Below, piece after piece: positions 25,010-33,511 of a stretch of 64,000 bases of DNA. The stretch spans positions 124,001 through 188,000 of the forward strand of contig JAVCCK010000038.1 in assembly GCA_030765525.1 (NCBI GenBank), read 5' to 3'. Below the pieces are notes generated by a model that saw only the letters and a list, made by a program, of their open reading frames with translations, was not told the origin of the DNA and made no database searches. Both the position numbers and the translations under genes were made by a program. Source of the DNA: Candidatus Lernaella stagnicola (GTDB lineage Bacteria > Lernaellota > Lernaellaia > Lernaellales > Lernaellaceae). Numbering within the stretch: the stretch's first letter is position 1; the number at the start of each line of letters is the position of its first letter.

Positions 25010-26821
25010 ATGCGTGTGGCTCCGTGGTTACTGATCGTCTTGGTGGTGTTGGCCGCCGTCGTTTCGCTCACCGCCTGCGACGACGATGACGACGACGATA
25101 ACGCGTCCGGCGACGACGACGATAACGACAACGATACCGCCGGCGATGATGACTCCCAAGATGACGATTCCCCCGACGACGACGATGATGACGACGACGA
25201 CACCGGCGATGACGACGATGATGACGACGACGACGGCGACCCGCTGATCGGCCCGGTCGATATCGACGGCGACGCGGATTTGGAATATCTCTACGTGCGC
25301 ACCGATACGGTGGGAACCTACCCGGACATCACCAACACCTACCGCGTGGAAGTACGCAACACGTCAACGAAGAAAGCCGAGTGGTGGCACGTCTACGAGA
25401 TCCAGGGCGGTACGATGACCTTCCACTTGGCGGATCTGGACGCGGACGGCACTTTCGAGCTGATTGAAACGACCAACGTGACGAATCCGGCCTATGTGGG
25501 GCGCATCACCGTGCGCGACGGCAACCACAGTTTCATGGTCGCCTTCGACAGCGGCGAGCGCGCCAACGTCAGCCTCTATTCGGCGGGCGTTTGGGATATC
25601 GACTACGACGGCAACCCCGAGTTGTGCGTTAAGGCCAGCCCGCAATTCGGCGCGGGCGGTCGCGGGCGGCTTGAATGGTACGAAGCCGCGGAAGACTACG
25701 CGCTGATCAAGCAGGTTAACGCCGCGGTCGATCACTTTATCGACGTGTACGGCGCGAGCGAAAATCGCCTCAACGTCCCGGTGAATATCGCCGGCGACCG
25801 CAGCCGTCACTACATGACCGTCGAACGCTCTCTGGACGGATCGGATTGGTATTACGAACTGCGCGTGCGCCGGGCGGAGAACGACGCCGTGGTGTGGAGC
25901 AAGGATCACGGCCCGGTGCGCGGATTCATGTATTTCGCCCTGGCCGACGTGGAACTCGACGGCACCTGGGAGATTCTCGAAACGAAAAACTTCTACGACG
26001 CGACTTACCAGGAGTATTCCGGCAAGGCCGTCGTGTATGACGGTGACGAAGATTTCGCCGTCGTGTTCAACACGCAATTGGTGCAGGACGCCCACCTCTA
26101 CGGATACGGTAACTACGACATCGACGCGAACGGATCGCCGGAAATATTGCTGATCGGCTACCCGGAATCGGGCGCGGGCGGCTTTTTGCGTTTTTACGAA
26201 GCGGCCGACGGCTATAACCGGATCAAAAACATTGAACTGAACACCGACTATTCCGGGTACCTGCTCACGCGCGGTCGCGGTGGACTCGCGGTGCCGGTCG
26301 ATATCGACGGCGACGACGGCCTCGAATACGGACTGGTCACTTGGCGTTACACGGCAACCAACGTCGTCACCTACAACGTCGCCATATACGACAAGAACGG
26401 CGGTGCGGCGTTGTGGGAGGACACGTACAACCTCACCAACGGCACGGCCTATTTTCTGTTAAGTGATCTGGATCGTGACGACACCTACGAACTGGTCGAG
26501 CAATTCAATTTCACCCAGAACGACAAGGCGCGTCTGGCCTACGAGGGACGCGTCCTCGTGCGCGATGGTAACGATGGTTTCGCCGAAGTTTTCAACACGG
26601 GCCTGCTCGGCAACCGCCAGTTGTACGCCATCGGGGATTGGGACGTGGATCGCGACCACGATCCCGAGTTGTTCATTCGGTCGCGCGCCCGGCCGGATAC
26701 CGGCGAAGAGCATTGGTGCCAGTGGTTTGAAGCGGCGGCGGATTACGACCGCATCAAGATCGTCAGCGCACCGGCGACATCCTTCGACTTGAGTTGCATC
26801 GGCTCGTATTTAACCGAATAA
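25010..26821 (+). CDS. FG-GAP/VCBS-like repeat lipoprotein with poly-Asp tether
   Basis: A 603-residue lipoprotein with AAAGGAG before the start and lipobox LTACD. Residues 24-77 are almost all Asp with some Asn, Gly, Ser and Thr. Three tandem repeats of about 170 residues follow. Each starts with (V)PV(D/N)I, contains LADLDADGTFELIET-like and YDIDANGSPEILL-like calcium-binding D-x-D-x-D loops, and ends with EAA(D/E)(D/G)Y-x-x-IK. These resemble integrin-type FG-GAP or VCBS units. It is likely a surface protein that binds calcium and an unknown ligand. Confidence 0.72.
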   Translation: MRVAPWLLIVLVVLAAVVSLTACDDDDDDDNASGDDDDNDNDTAGDDDSQDDDSPDDDDDDDDDTGDDDDDDDDDGDPLIGPVDIDGDADLEYLYVRTDTVGTYPDITNTYRVEVRNTSTKKAEWWHVYEIQGGTMTFHLADLDADGTFELIETTNVTNPAYVGRITVRDGNHSFMVAFDSGERANVSLYSAGVWDIDYDGNPELCVKASPQFGAGGRGRLEWYEAAEDYALIKQVNAAVDHFIDVYGASENRLNVPVNIAGDRSRHYMTVERSLDGSDWYYELRVRRAENDAVVWSKDHGPVRGFMYFALADVELDGTWEILETKNFYDATYQEYSGKAVVYDGDEDFAVVFNTQLVQDAHLYGYGNYDIDANGSPEILLIGYPESGAGGFLRFYEAADGYNRIKNIELNTDYSGYLLTRGRGGLAVPVDIDGDDGLEYGLVTWRYTATNVVTYNVAIYDKNGGAALWEDTYNLTNGTAYFLLSDLDRDDTYELVEQFNFTQNDKARLAYEGRVLVRDGNDGFAEVFNTGLLGNRQLYAIGDWDVDRDHDPELFIRSRARPDTGEEHWCQWFEAAADYDRIKIVSAPATSFDLSCIGSYLTE

Positions 26822-26843
26822 ACGCCGCGCCGCGAATCCATTC

Positions 26844-26871
26844 TTGACACCACCGTGCGGGCCGCTAAGCT
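26844..26871 (+). promoter_or_regulatory. Candidate promoter of the YchF-like gene
   Basis: TTGACA, 16 bases, TAAGCT, ending 27 bases before the start codon. Confidence 0.5.
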
Positions 26872-26898
26872 TCGCAAGCGCAAAACGCGGAGGATTTC

Positions 26899-27918
26899 AT
26901 GGACGTTACGGTTATCGGTCTGGCCGGTTGCGGCAAGTCGTCGCTGCTGGCGGCGCTCTCGGGACAGGATCCCGCCGGCGTGCAAGTCGTGACCATCAAA
27001 GTGCCCGACCAGCGCGTCGAACGCTTGGTCGAATTGTATAAACCGAAAAAAATCACGTACGCCGAAATCCGCGCCCGCGAAGCGGCCTGGCCCGGCGCCG
27101 AGGGAAGCAAGCGCCGAAACGAATTCGAGCGCTACGTCGATCAAATCAAGGGGGCCAGCCTCTTCATCCATGTCCTACGGGCCTGCCAAACCCCTACGGA
27201 GGTCGAACCGGCGGACGCGCTACGCGACCTGGAAAAAATCGACACCGAGATGATCTTCGCCGACCTGCTCATCTGCGAGCGGCTTATCGAGCGCGACAAC
27301 GTGCAACCGATGGATAACGCCCGCCGTCAGGCCGTGCACCACGCCAAGGAACTCCTCGAAGCCGAGCGCCCGCTGTGGGACGGCGACTGGGACGAGAACG
27401 AACTGCTCGCGCTCGGCGGCCTGAATTTCGTGACCTTGATCCCGCAAATGCTGGTGATCAACACCGCCGAAGGCAACGCCTCCGTGCCCGAGATTCCCGA
27501 AGCCAAACGCTTCGGCCGACACGTCGTGCCGGTGTGTCTTGAAGTCGCGGCCGAAGTGGCGACGCTGCCGGAAGCCGAACAGCAGGCCTTCGCCGAAGAG
27601 ATGGGGTTGGGGGAACCGGCGGCGCACTTGATCGCTCGAGAAGCCTTCGCCCAACTGAACCTCATCTGCTTTTTCACGGTCGGCGAAACCGAAGTGCACG
27701 CCTGGCCGATTCCGGCGGGCATGATTGCCGTCAAAGCCGCCGGGCGCATTCACTCCGACATGGAGCGCGGCTTCATTCGGGGCGAAGTGGTGCCGCACGA
27801 AACGCTGCTCGAACTTGGCTCGCTCAAGGCGTGCCGGGACGTAGGTAAGCTGCGACTCGAAGGCAAGAATTACGTGCTGAGCGACGGCGAGATCATGCAC
27901 GTGCGGTTCAATGTCTAA
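26899..27918 (+). CDS. Divergent YchF/OBG-like protein
   Basis: A 339-residue protein with GGAGG before the ATG. The C-terminal 85 residues (LNLICFFTVGETEVHAWPI, then IHSDMERGFIRGEV and GKLRLEGKNYVLSDGEIMHV) are a close match to the TGS-like end of YchF. The N-terminal GTPase domain is unusual: its P-loop is GLAGCGKSS instead of GLPNVGKST. The switch II D-x-A-G-L motif is missing, WPGAEGS standing in its place. The base-recognition region reads LVINTAE. It may bind nucleotide without normal hydrolysis. True YchF binds ribosomes and favours ATP. Confidence 0.75.
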   Translation: MDVTVIGLAGCGKSSLLAALSGQDPAGVQVVTIKVPDQRVERLVELYKPKKITYAEIRAREAAWPGAEGSKRRNEFERYVDQIKGASLFIHVLRACQTPTEVEPADALRDLEKIDTEMIFADLLICERLIERDNVQPMDNARRQAVHHAKELLEAERPLWDGDWDENELLALGGLNFVTLIPQMLVINTAEGNASVPEIPEAKRFGRHVVPVCLEVAAEVATLPEAEQQAFAEEMGLGEPAAHLIAREAFAQLNLICFFTVGETEVHAWPIPAGMIAVKAAGRIHSDMERGFIRGEVVPHETLLELGSLKACRDVGKLRLEGKNYVLSDGEIMHVRFNV

Positions 27919-27927
27919 ACGACCCCG

Positions 27928-28791
27928 CTAGTCACCGCCACTTTTTTCACGCAGGACGTTCAGCGTGTCCCGATGGTCGAACTTCGCGGCCACGTCGGCG
28001 GGCGTCAGGCCCTTTTTGTTCTTCGCGTTTTTATCGGCCCCGGCTTCGATCAAGATGCGCGCCGTATTCGCCAGGTCCTTCTTCGCGGCCAGGTGCAACG
28101 GCGTGTCGCCCGCATCGTTGGCGGCGTTGACCCGCGCGCCCGCCTCAAGCAGCACACGCACTTTTTCATCGGTGATGCGGGTGAGATTCAGGCCGACGGC
28201 GTCATCGGGCACCGAGCCGATCCGCATGCCCTCGTTGGTGAAAATCGCGGTCGGTACGCGCGAAACCGCATGGTTCACGGCGGTGTGCAGCGGCGTCCAC
28301 CCGTTGGGCGTGGTGAGGTTGGGGTCGGCGCCATGGCGGATCATCAGCCGCATCAGGTCGGCATCGCCGGTTTCGCGGGCCAGTTCGTGCAGAATGCCGC
28401 TGCCGTTGCTGGTGCGCACGTCGACCTTCGCGCCCGCTTCGAGCAGCCACACAGCCATTTCCTTTTGAAAATGCGGCACGTAAAAAAGCGGCGTGCGGCC
28501 GAAAGTGCTGGCGTGGTTGACGTCGGCGCCACCCGCCACGAGGGCGCGCGCAATTTCGGCATGCCTGCCTTTGATCGCGTAGATCAGCGGCGTCTCGTTC
28601 AGTTCGGCGACCACGTCGGGGTCGCTTCCCGCGGCCAGCAAGCGCTTCACTTCGGCCAGGTCCCCGGCCCGCACCGCGCGGTGCAATTCAGGCATGGAGC
28701 CCGTCGGCGACGGCGGCGCTTCTTTCTTACAGGCCGGCAGCAGCATCAACAAAACGAGCAGCGGCAGTGCGATGATCCATCTAGTTCGCAT
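27928..28791 (-). CDS. Ankyrin-repeat lipoprotein
   Basis: A 287-residue protein with a lipoprotein signal (LLMLLPAC) followed by about seven ankyrin repeats, the clearest being TPLHLAAKKDLANTARILIE. A loop of about 25 residues interrupts the fifth repeat. It probably binds a protein partner in the periplasm. It overlaps the start region of the SGNH-like gene end by 11 bases. A larger ankyrin protein is encoded at 33.5 kb. Confidence 0.85.
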   Translation of the reverse strand: MRTRWIIALPLLVLLMLLPACKKEAPPSPTGSMPELHRAVRAGDLAEVKRLLAAGSDPDVVAELNETPLIYAIKGRHAEIARALVAGGADVNHASTFGRTPLFYVPHFQKEMAVWLLEAGAKVDVRTSNGSGILHELARETGDADLMRLMIRHGADPNLTTPNGWTPLHTAVNHAVSRVPTAIFTNEGMRIGSVPDDAVGLNLTRITDEKVRVLLEAGARVNAANDAGDTPLHLAAKKDLANTARILIEAGADKNAKNKKGLTPADVAAKFDHRDTLNVLREKSGGD

Positions 28792-29770
28792 CGGCGATTC
28801 CCTCCGCCTTCAGGAAAGCAGTAAGATGATCGGCAATCAAGAGGTGACCGGCGTCGTTGTAGTGGCAAACGTCTTTGTGCAGCAGCAGGAGCTCGGCTTG
28901 ATCGGTCGGGAAAACCGGTACAAATCCAAGCCGTCGCCGGTACGCCTCGAACACCACGGGCTGAACGTCGAAATAGAAGACGTGTTGGTTGGCGTCGGCC
29001 AAGGTCTGCATCACGGCGAAATACGGGCGAGTCTGCTCGCCGACCGCAGGGTCGAGGCTCGCTTGCGAGCAAAACACCAGCCGCGCGCCGATCCGCGCCG
29101 TCTCCGCCACAAACGCTTGCAGGTTTTCGGTGAACTCCGGCAGCGGCACGCGTCGCTTGACGTTGGGGTGCTGCGGGTTGACCGCGTAGGGGCTGTAGCC
29201 CATCAAGCGCCACATCACCCGGCGCCACGCCTGCACGATTTTGCTGCGCGAGAGCCAATACAACGCCTTGACCTCCGGGCGATGGTTGCGGGCCGCCATC
29301 TCGCGATCCGGCGCAAAGCCCGGCCCGCGGTCGTTGAAGGCGTGCGAGGCGATCACGACCGCCGGAATCCGCTGCGCGCTCACGCGTCGAAACAACACCA
29401 ACGACTGATGCGAGGTGTAGCCGCCGGTGGCGAAATTGGCGACGGTCCACCCGGGCAGGCGCGGGGCGAGTTCGTCGGGGAAATTCGTGCTCGCCTTGTG
29501 ATTGGTGAGAATCGAGCCGCCGAAGGCATAGATCAAGCGTTCGGACGCGGCGCGCTCCGCTTTGGCCAGGGGATCCGCGAAGCCGAAGACCGGCACCCAG
29601 AACAGCTCGGGGTCTTCGGCCCAATCCTCCCCGCCGAGGCCGTAGAAATAGGTGTGAACCGGCTCGGGCATCGCCACGTGCAGCACCAGTTCGAGCACGA
29701 TGAGCAGGCCCAGCAAGACGAGCCAGTGGCGGCCGTGTCGTCGCAGATGAACCGTGAGCAAAGCGGGCAC
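28781..29770 (-). CDS. SGNH-like membrane-anchored protein
   Basis: A 329-residue protein with one N-terminal membrane segment (about residues 15-33). SGNH-type blocks are FGGSILTN, ASHAFNDRG (Asn) and, at the end, DVCHYNDAGH (Asp-x-x-His). This resembles acyltransferase partner proteins and exported polysaccharide O-acetyl esterases. It is second in a folK-SGNH-ankyrin run with tight spacing. The substrate is unknown. Confidence 0.72.
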   Translation of the reverse strand: MPALLTVHLRRHGRHWLVLLGLLIVLELVLHVAMPEPVHTYFYGLGGEDWAEDPELFWVPVFGFADPLAKAERAASERLIYAFGGSILTNHKASTNFPDELAPRLPGWTVANFATGGYTSHQSLVLFRRVSAQRIPAVVIASHAFNDRGPGFAPDREMAARNHRPEVKALYWLSRSKIVQAWRRVMWRLMGYSPYAVNPQHPNVKRRVPLPEFTENLQAFVAETARIGARLVFCSQASLDPAVGEQTRPYFAVMQTLADANQHVFYFDVQPVVFEAYRRRLGFVPVFPTDQAELLLLHKDVCHYNDAGHLLIADHLTAFLKAEGIADAN

Positions 29771-29774
29771 GGTT

Positions 29775-30233
29775 TCAGCCCAGCGCGGCGGCGAGTTCGG
29801 CGACGGTTTTTTCGAGTGTGGGGTGCCGCCAATCCGGCGCGATTTCGGCCAGCGGCACCAGAACGAAAGCGCGGTTGTGCATGTCGGGATGAGGGACCAT
29901 GCAATTGGGATCGTCGATCACCAGGCTATCGAAGAGCAGCAGGTCGAGGTCGAGGCTGCGGTCGGCGCCTTGTTCGATACGCAAGCGGCCTTGTTCGGCT
30001 TCGATGGCGAACAGCGCGGTGAGCAAAATCATCGGCGGCAGCGCGGTTTCGACAATCACGCAGGCGTTGACGAACCGGTTCTTGGCCACCCCACCCACGG
30101 GATCGGTTTCGTGCAGCGTGCTGCGCGCAATGACCCGCGTGCGCGGCAGTTCGTCCAGGGCTCGCATGGCGGCCAAAACCGACGCGTGCCTCTCTCCCAG
30201 GCTGCTGCCGATACCAATAGCTGCTTTAGGCAT
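29775..30233 (-). CDS. folK: 6-hydroxymethyl-7,8-dihydropterin pyrophosphokinase
   Basis: A 152-residue enzyme of folate synthesis that transfers pyrophosphate from ATP. The family core is DRSLDLDLLLFDSLVIDDP, with the two metal-binding aspartates, followed by VPHPDMHNRAFVLVPLAEIAPDW. The N-terminus AAIGIGSSLGER is typical. It is followed four bases later by the SGNH-like gene. Confidence 0.92.
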   Translation of the reverse strand: MPKAAIGIGSSLGERHASVLAAMRALDELPRTRVIARSTLHETDPVGGVAKNRFVNACVIVETALPPMILLTALFAIEAEQGRLRIEQGADRSLDLDLLLFDSLVIDDPNCMVPHPDMHNRAFVLVPLAEIAPDWRHPTLEKTVAELAAALG

Positions 30234-30510
30234 AGAGGGAAATTAACACATTTGCGAACACCGCGCATCAGCAAAGTTGGTTCCGCGCCTACGGTCGACG
30301 TTCTGACGACGCCGACTCGCTGCGCTGCCACTTTACGCATCACCCCGATTGATTAAGGTTGGTGGCCCTCGACCCTTCCCTCGACCCTTCTCAAATTGAC
30401 AAATCCCTCCGGGAAATACGCTCTCTCCGGCGCGATCGCGGCCGCCGGGTCCTCGCCTCCCAGGGCGTGGAGACGGAGAACTTGCCGGGCTCGTTCCGCA
30501 ATCCCCTCGT
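30234..30510. other. Intergenic stretch between folK and the OLD gene
   Basis: 277 bases with no convincing gene, promoter or terminator. It contains GC-rich short direct repeats only (GACCCTTCCCTCGACCCTTC). Confidence 0.5.
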
Positions 30511-32343
30511 TCAATCGTCACAGTAGATGGTGCGTACTAAATCCTGTATCACATCCTTAATATCAGCCTTCTCCAATGACTCGAAGTAGTCTAATGCAGC
30601 CAGCGCTTTTCCCTTTTTATCCCCTTGCGATTCTGACACGCCGGCTGCGTGTTCGAAGTCGTCTTTCATAACCACCACGTTTCCGATTTCCTGGTCAATC
30701 AATCTCGCGATTTTCGCGTTAAGCTCAAACGTGCGTTTCTTAGCGTCTCTTTTGTCGTTCGACCAATCGTCGGGTATGGTCTCCCGCAAAGGGTCTTCAT
30801 CATGGACGACAACATAAGGTATGCGGAATGCGTTTGCGATGGTCACGTACAGCTCTAGGTTGTGCTTCGATCCACAATCGATTACTGACACCTCACTATC
30901 GAAGCAGCCCATCTTCTTCTCAGCGAGATATGGGAGCACGGTTCTCTCGGTTTCCCCCTCGACGAACGCTACTTTCCTTGCGAAAAACATCTCGCCACGA
31001 TCTGGGTTCACCCAATGAGCCATGTGAAATCTCTTCTTGCGCTCCCTGAGTGTTTCCGCCTCAAACAAATCGGTAACACACTGTGTTACGGTCGTTCCCT
31101 CTTCGACGGTCGGCTTCTTCACAATACAGAGCGATTTATATTTTTCGAGATCGACGAAGTGGGAAGAATGGCTACAAATGAAGACCTGGTGATGGGCTGC
31201 CTCGCCTATCTCATTCAGTGTTTTCGCCAGCCGGCGTTGGGCGTGTGGATGCAGGAAAAGTTCTGGCTCCTCCATCGCGAAGATAACCGAAGAAGATGAG
31301 GCGCGGGGCTTCGTTTGGGTGTCAGCACGTGCCATGTCTCCAACAACTGAAGCCCACGCCCGGAAGAGAGCGAAGATTACCGCCCTTTGAAGACCGTGAC
31401 CTTTCTGCTCCGCTAGGGTTTTTACTCCATCATTAAGGTGCAAATTCGTTCCCAACTCAAAGATCTTTTCAAGTTCGGGCGGCATCACCTCGATTTCTAT
31501 CGAGACACCCCAGTGCCCGAGTTCTCGCTTGAGCAGTTTTTCCATTTCAATCAGTTGAGTCGGGCGTTCCGTCGAGTCGTCAGATTGATTAAAGGACCCT
31601 ATCAGATCGCCTAGCTCTTTTTTTAGGTTCTGGAAACGATCATCTCTCTCGGCCATCTGCCGGATTGTGTAGTTGACGAGCCTTCCAAACATGGTCGTGT
31701 TTTTTACCTTGGTTTCGGCAGTGAGATCCCTCACTGCCGGAATGAAGTAGAATTCCGGGAGTAAGCCGCCAGCGACGTTTTTTGCACCGAGGAAAGGCCC
31801 CGATTCAAGCCGCGTTTCGATGGATAATTCTGCCTTGTGGCTTTTGATATAGTCCGTTTGAGCTTCTATGACCATATTTTTGGTAATACGTCCGCTCCCG
31901 AAACGGAAGTCGGCCAGCGGAGTCCCTTTAATTTCCTCACGGCTAGCAAAGTCTTTCGCGTTCGCTGCCTGAAGACAAGGCTCGGTGGGCTCGCTACGGT
32001 AACCGTTGTAACGGGTCTCAACCGCGCCGTCATCCGATAACGTTGCCGTTTTTCGGAAGCGAAGGGTGCCATCCTCGAGGATATATATTTGGAACGTCCG
32101 CTTTTCCTGCTCCGTCAGATCACAGAATGTCAACTCCACCCAGAGGCTGTCATCGTCACCGCGAAATTGAAAGAAATCCTCCTGAGCGGGCTTTACAGAT
32201 GGCGTTAGGGCGAATTCCAACGCGGAAAGGATATTTGATTTGCCGTGGTTGTTTGGGCCCAGCAATACGACAACGGGTCCGCATTGAAACTCCAGTTTGC
32301 GTATGCTGCGAAAATGTTTGATCTCGATCTTTTGAATTTTCAT
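30511..32343 (-). CDS. OLD-family ATPase/TOPRIM nuclease, stand-alone
   Basis: A 610-residue protein with GGGAG before the ATG at 32343. The N-terminal ABC-type ATPase has Walker A GPNNHGKSN near residue 30 and the signature/Walker B region VIFAMEEPELFLHPHAQRRL. The C-terminal TOPRIM domain has VAFVEGETERTVLPYL and VVHDEDPLRE, the metal-binding acidic residues of OLD nucleases. No UvrD-like helicase is adjacent, so it is not a visible Gabija pair; a class 1 OLD is the better fit. The gene is clearly less GC-rich than its neighbours and lies next to a gene-poor repeat region, which suggests transfer. A role in phage defence or DNA repair is inferred. Confidence 0.88.
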   Translation of the reverse strand: MKIQKIEIKHFRSIRKLEFQCGPVVVLLGPNNHGKSNILSALEFALTPSVKPAQEDFFQFRGDDDSLWVELTFCDLTEQEKRTFQIYILEDGTLRFRKTATLSDDGAVETRYNGYRSEPTEPCLQAANAKDFASREEIKGTPLADFRFGSGRITKNMVIEAQTDYIKSHKAELSIETRLESGPFLGAKNVAGGLLPEFYFIPAVRDLTAETKVKNTTMFGRLVNYTIRQMAERDDRFQNLKKELGDLIGSFNQSDDSTERPTQLIEMEKLLKRELGHWGVSIEIEVMPPELEKIFELGTNLHLNDGVKTLAEQKGHGLQRAVIFALFRAWASVVGDMARADTQTKPRASSSSVIFAMEEPELFLHPHAQRRLAKTLNEIGEAAHHQVFICSHSSHFVDLEKYKSLCIVKKPTVEEGTTVTQCVTDLFEAETLRERKKRFHMAHWVNPDRGEMFFARKVAFVEGETERTVLPYLAEKKMGCFDSEVSVIDCGSKHNLELYVTIANAFRIPYVVVHDEDPLRETIPDDWSNDKRDAKKRTFELNAKIARLIDQEIGNVVVMKDDFEHAAGVSESQGDKKGKALAALDYFESLEKADIKDVIQDLVRTIYCDD

Positions 32344-32907
32344 AAGTAGCTCCCAGTTATAACAATTTTACCATAACGTACAAAAGGACATTACCAACAG
32401 TACCAAATATCCGACACGATCATGAAATTATTTGGGGAATTTCCGGGACTCAATACTTAATTATCCGACGCATCTTTCACTCCGTCGAGGGGCTCGTTCC
32501 CAGGCTAATGACATCGATGGTGGGAAATCTACGTTGTGGCGGGCCGAGTATACGAATTTTGCGCCTCTGGTCGCGTGAACACAAGGCTGGGCCGCACAGC
32601 CTCGCCGCCGACGGCGGTGAGGCTATGGCACCCGGGCGATTTCAGCACCGGGCCTTGCCCGGCCCTCACCCTGGCCTACGGCCGTCCCTCTCCCACAAGG
32701 AGAGGGCCCGAAACATGCCGGCGATCTGCCTCCCCTCTCCATGTGGGTAAGAACCGGGACACGTAACAAGTACATGTCCCCGCTTTTCCCCGCCGCACAG
32801 CCTCCCCGCCATTGGCGGGGAGACTATGCCACCCTGGGAAAACAAAGCCCCGCAGGGGCGACATCAAATAGCCCAGGGCGTGAGCCCTGGGTCCGGTTGA
32901 GCATGAT

Positions 32908-33048
32908 CGCGACTAAAGTCGCTCCTACGGTTTTGTGCGAGGCTCGTAAAGGGGGCGAAGACGCCGGTCGTTGCAACAACATCGTCGATAGATGCTCTCG
33001 GTCCTAGCCCCGGACCTTGTCCGGTCGCGACTAAAGTCGCTCCTACGG
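32908..33048. repeat. Pair of GCGACTAAAGTCGC palindromic repeats
   Basis: GCGACTAAAGTCGCTCCTACGG followed by TTTTG occurs twice about 117 bases apart. The core GCGACT-AA-AGTCGC is a perfect inverted repeat, as in REP-like elements. Confidence 0.7.
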
Positions 33049-33182
33049 TTTTGCATGATGTCATATCGCAGCCGGGGGCGGCTGCGCCACAAGTTGTGAA
33101 GCTCGCAAAGGCGGCGAAGACGCCGGTCGCGGTGACAACGACGTCGCAGGATGCACGCGGTTTTAGCACCGGACCTTGTCCG

Positions 33183-33225
33183 GGCTTGCCGAGCGACCAA
33201 CGGGAGCGGTCGCTGTGACAACGAC
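33183..33225 (+). repeat. Left arm of inverted repeat around the ankyrin gene
   Basis: The 43 bases around GCCGAGCGACCAACGGGAGC match the reverse complement of 35661-35703 with about four mismatches. The pair encloses the whole ankyrin gene. Confidence 0.65.
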
Positions 33226-33511
33226 GTCGCCGGGCGCAGTCGGTTTTGGGTCCAGGCACTGCCTGGTCGTCAGGTCTACGATTGAATTCAAGGCGAGAGG
33301 GAAGTAATAATTATCATTGCACAAGGAATTTGGCGAGATCAGAAGGTCGAAAGTGGCTTTTCCAGCGGGCGGGGCCCAGAGAGCCGGATTTACAGGTTGA
33401 TATGGGGAATGTCGGTTTACATGTGGTCAAGGCGACCGGGGCGTCTGGGTGCATGAGCGGACATTCGTCATCGAAGGTCCATCGGGTGCCATCGCACCAG
33501 GGGAAGGGCAG

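Larger units (their letters stand above)
32344..33511. other. Gene-poor, repeat-rich region
   Basis: 1.17 kb without a believable gene. It holds several short hairpin repeats: CCCTCTCC-CACAA-GGAGAGGG near 32690, two copies of GCGACTAAAGTCGCTCCTACGG (32910 and 33027), CCCAGGGCGTGAGCCCTGGG near 32874, and two loose copies of a longer unit containing GGCGAAGACGCCGGTCG and CCGGACCTTGTCCGG. The composition and palindromes resemble dispersed intergenic repeats rather than coding sequence. Confidence 0.7.

Noticed and set aside
24660-25230. Simple-sequence DNA tract as a non-coding repeat
   Set aside because: The GAC/GAT runs keep one frame and form the poly-Asp tethers of two lipoproteins.
30511-32343. 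Gabija defence system (GajA-GajB)
   Set aside because: No UvrD-like helicase gene lies on either side; only an OLD-type protein is present.
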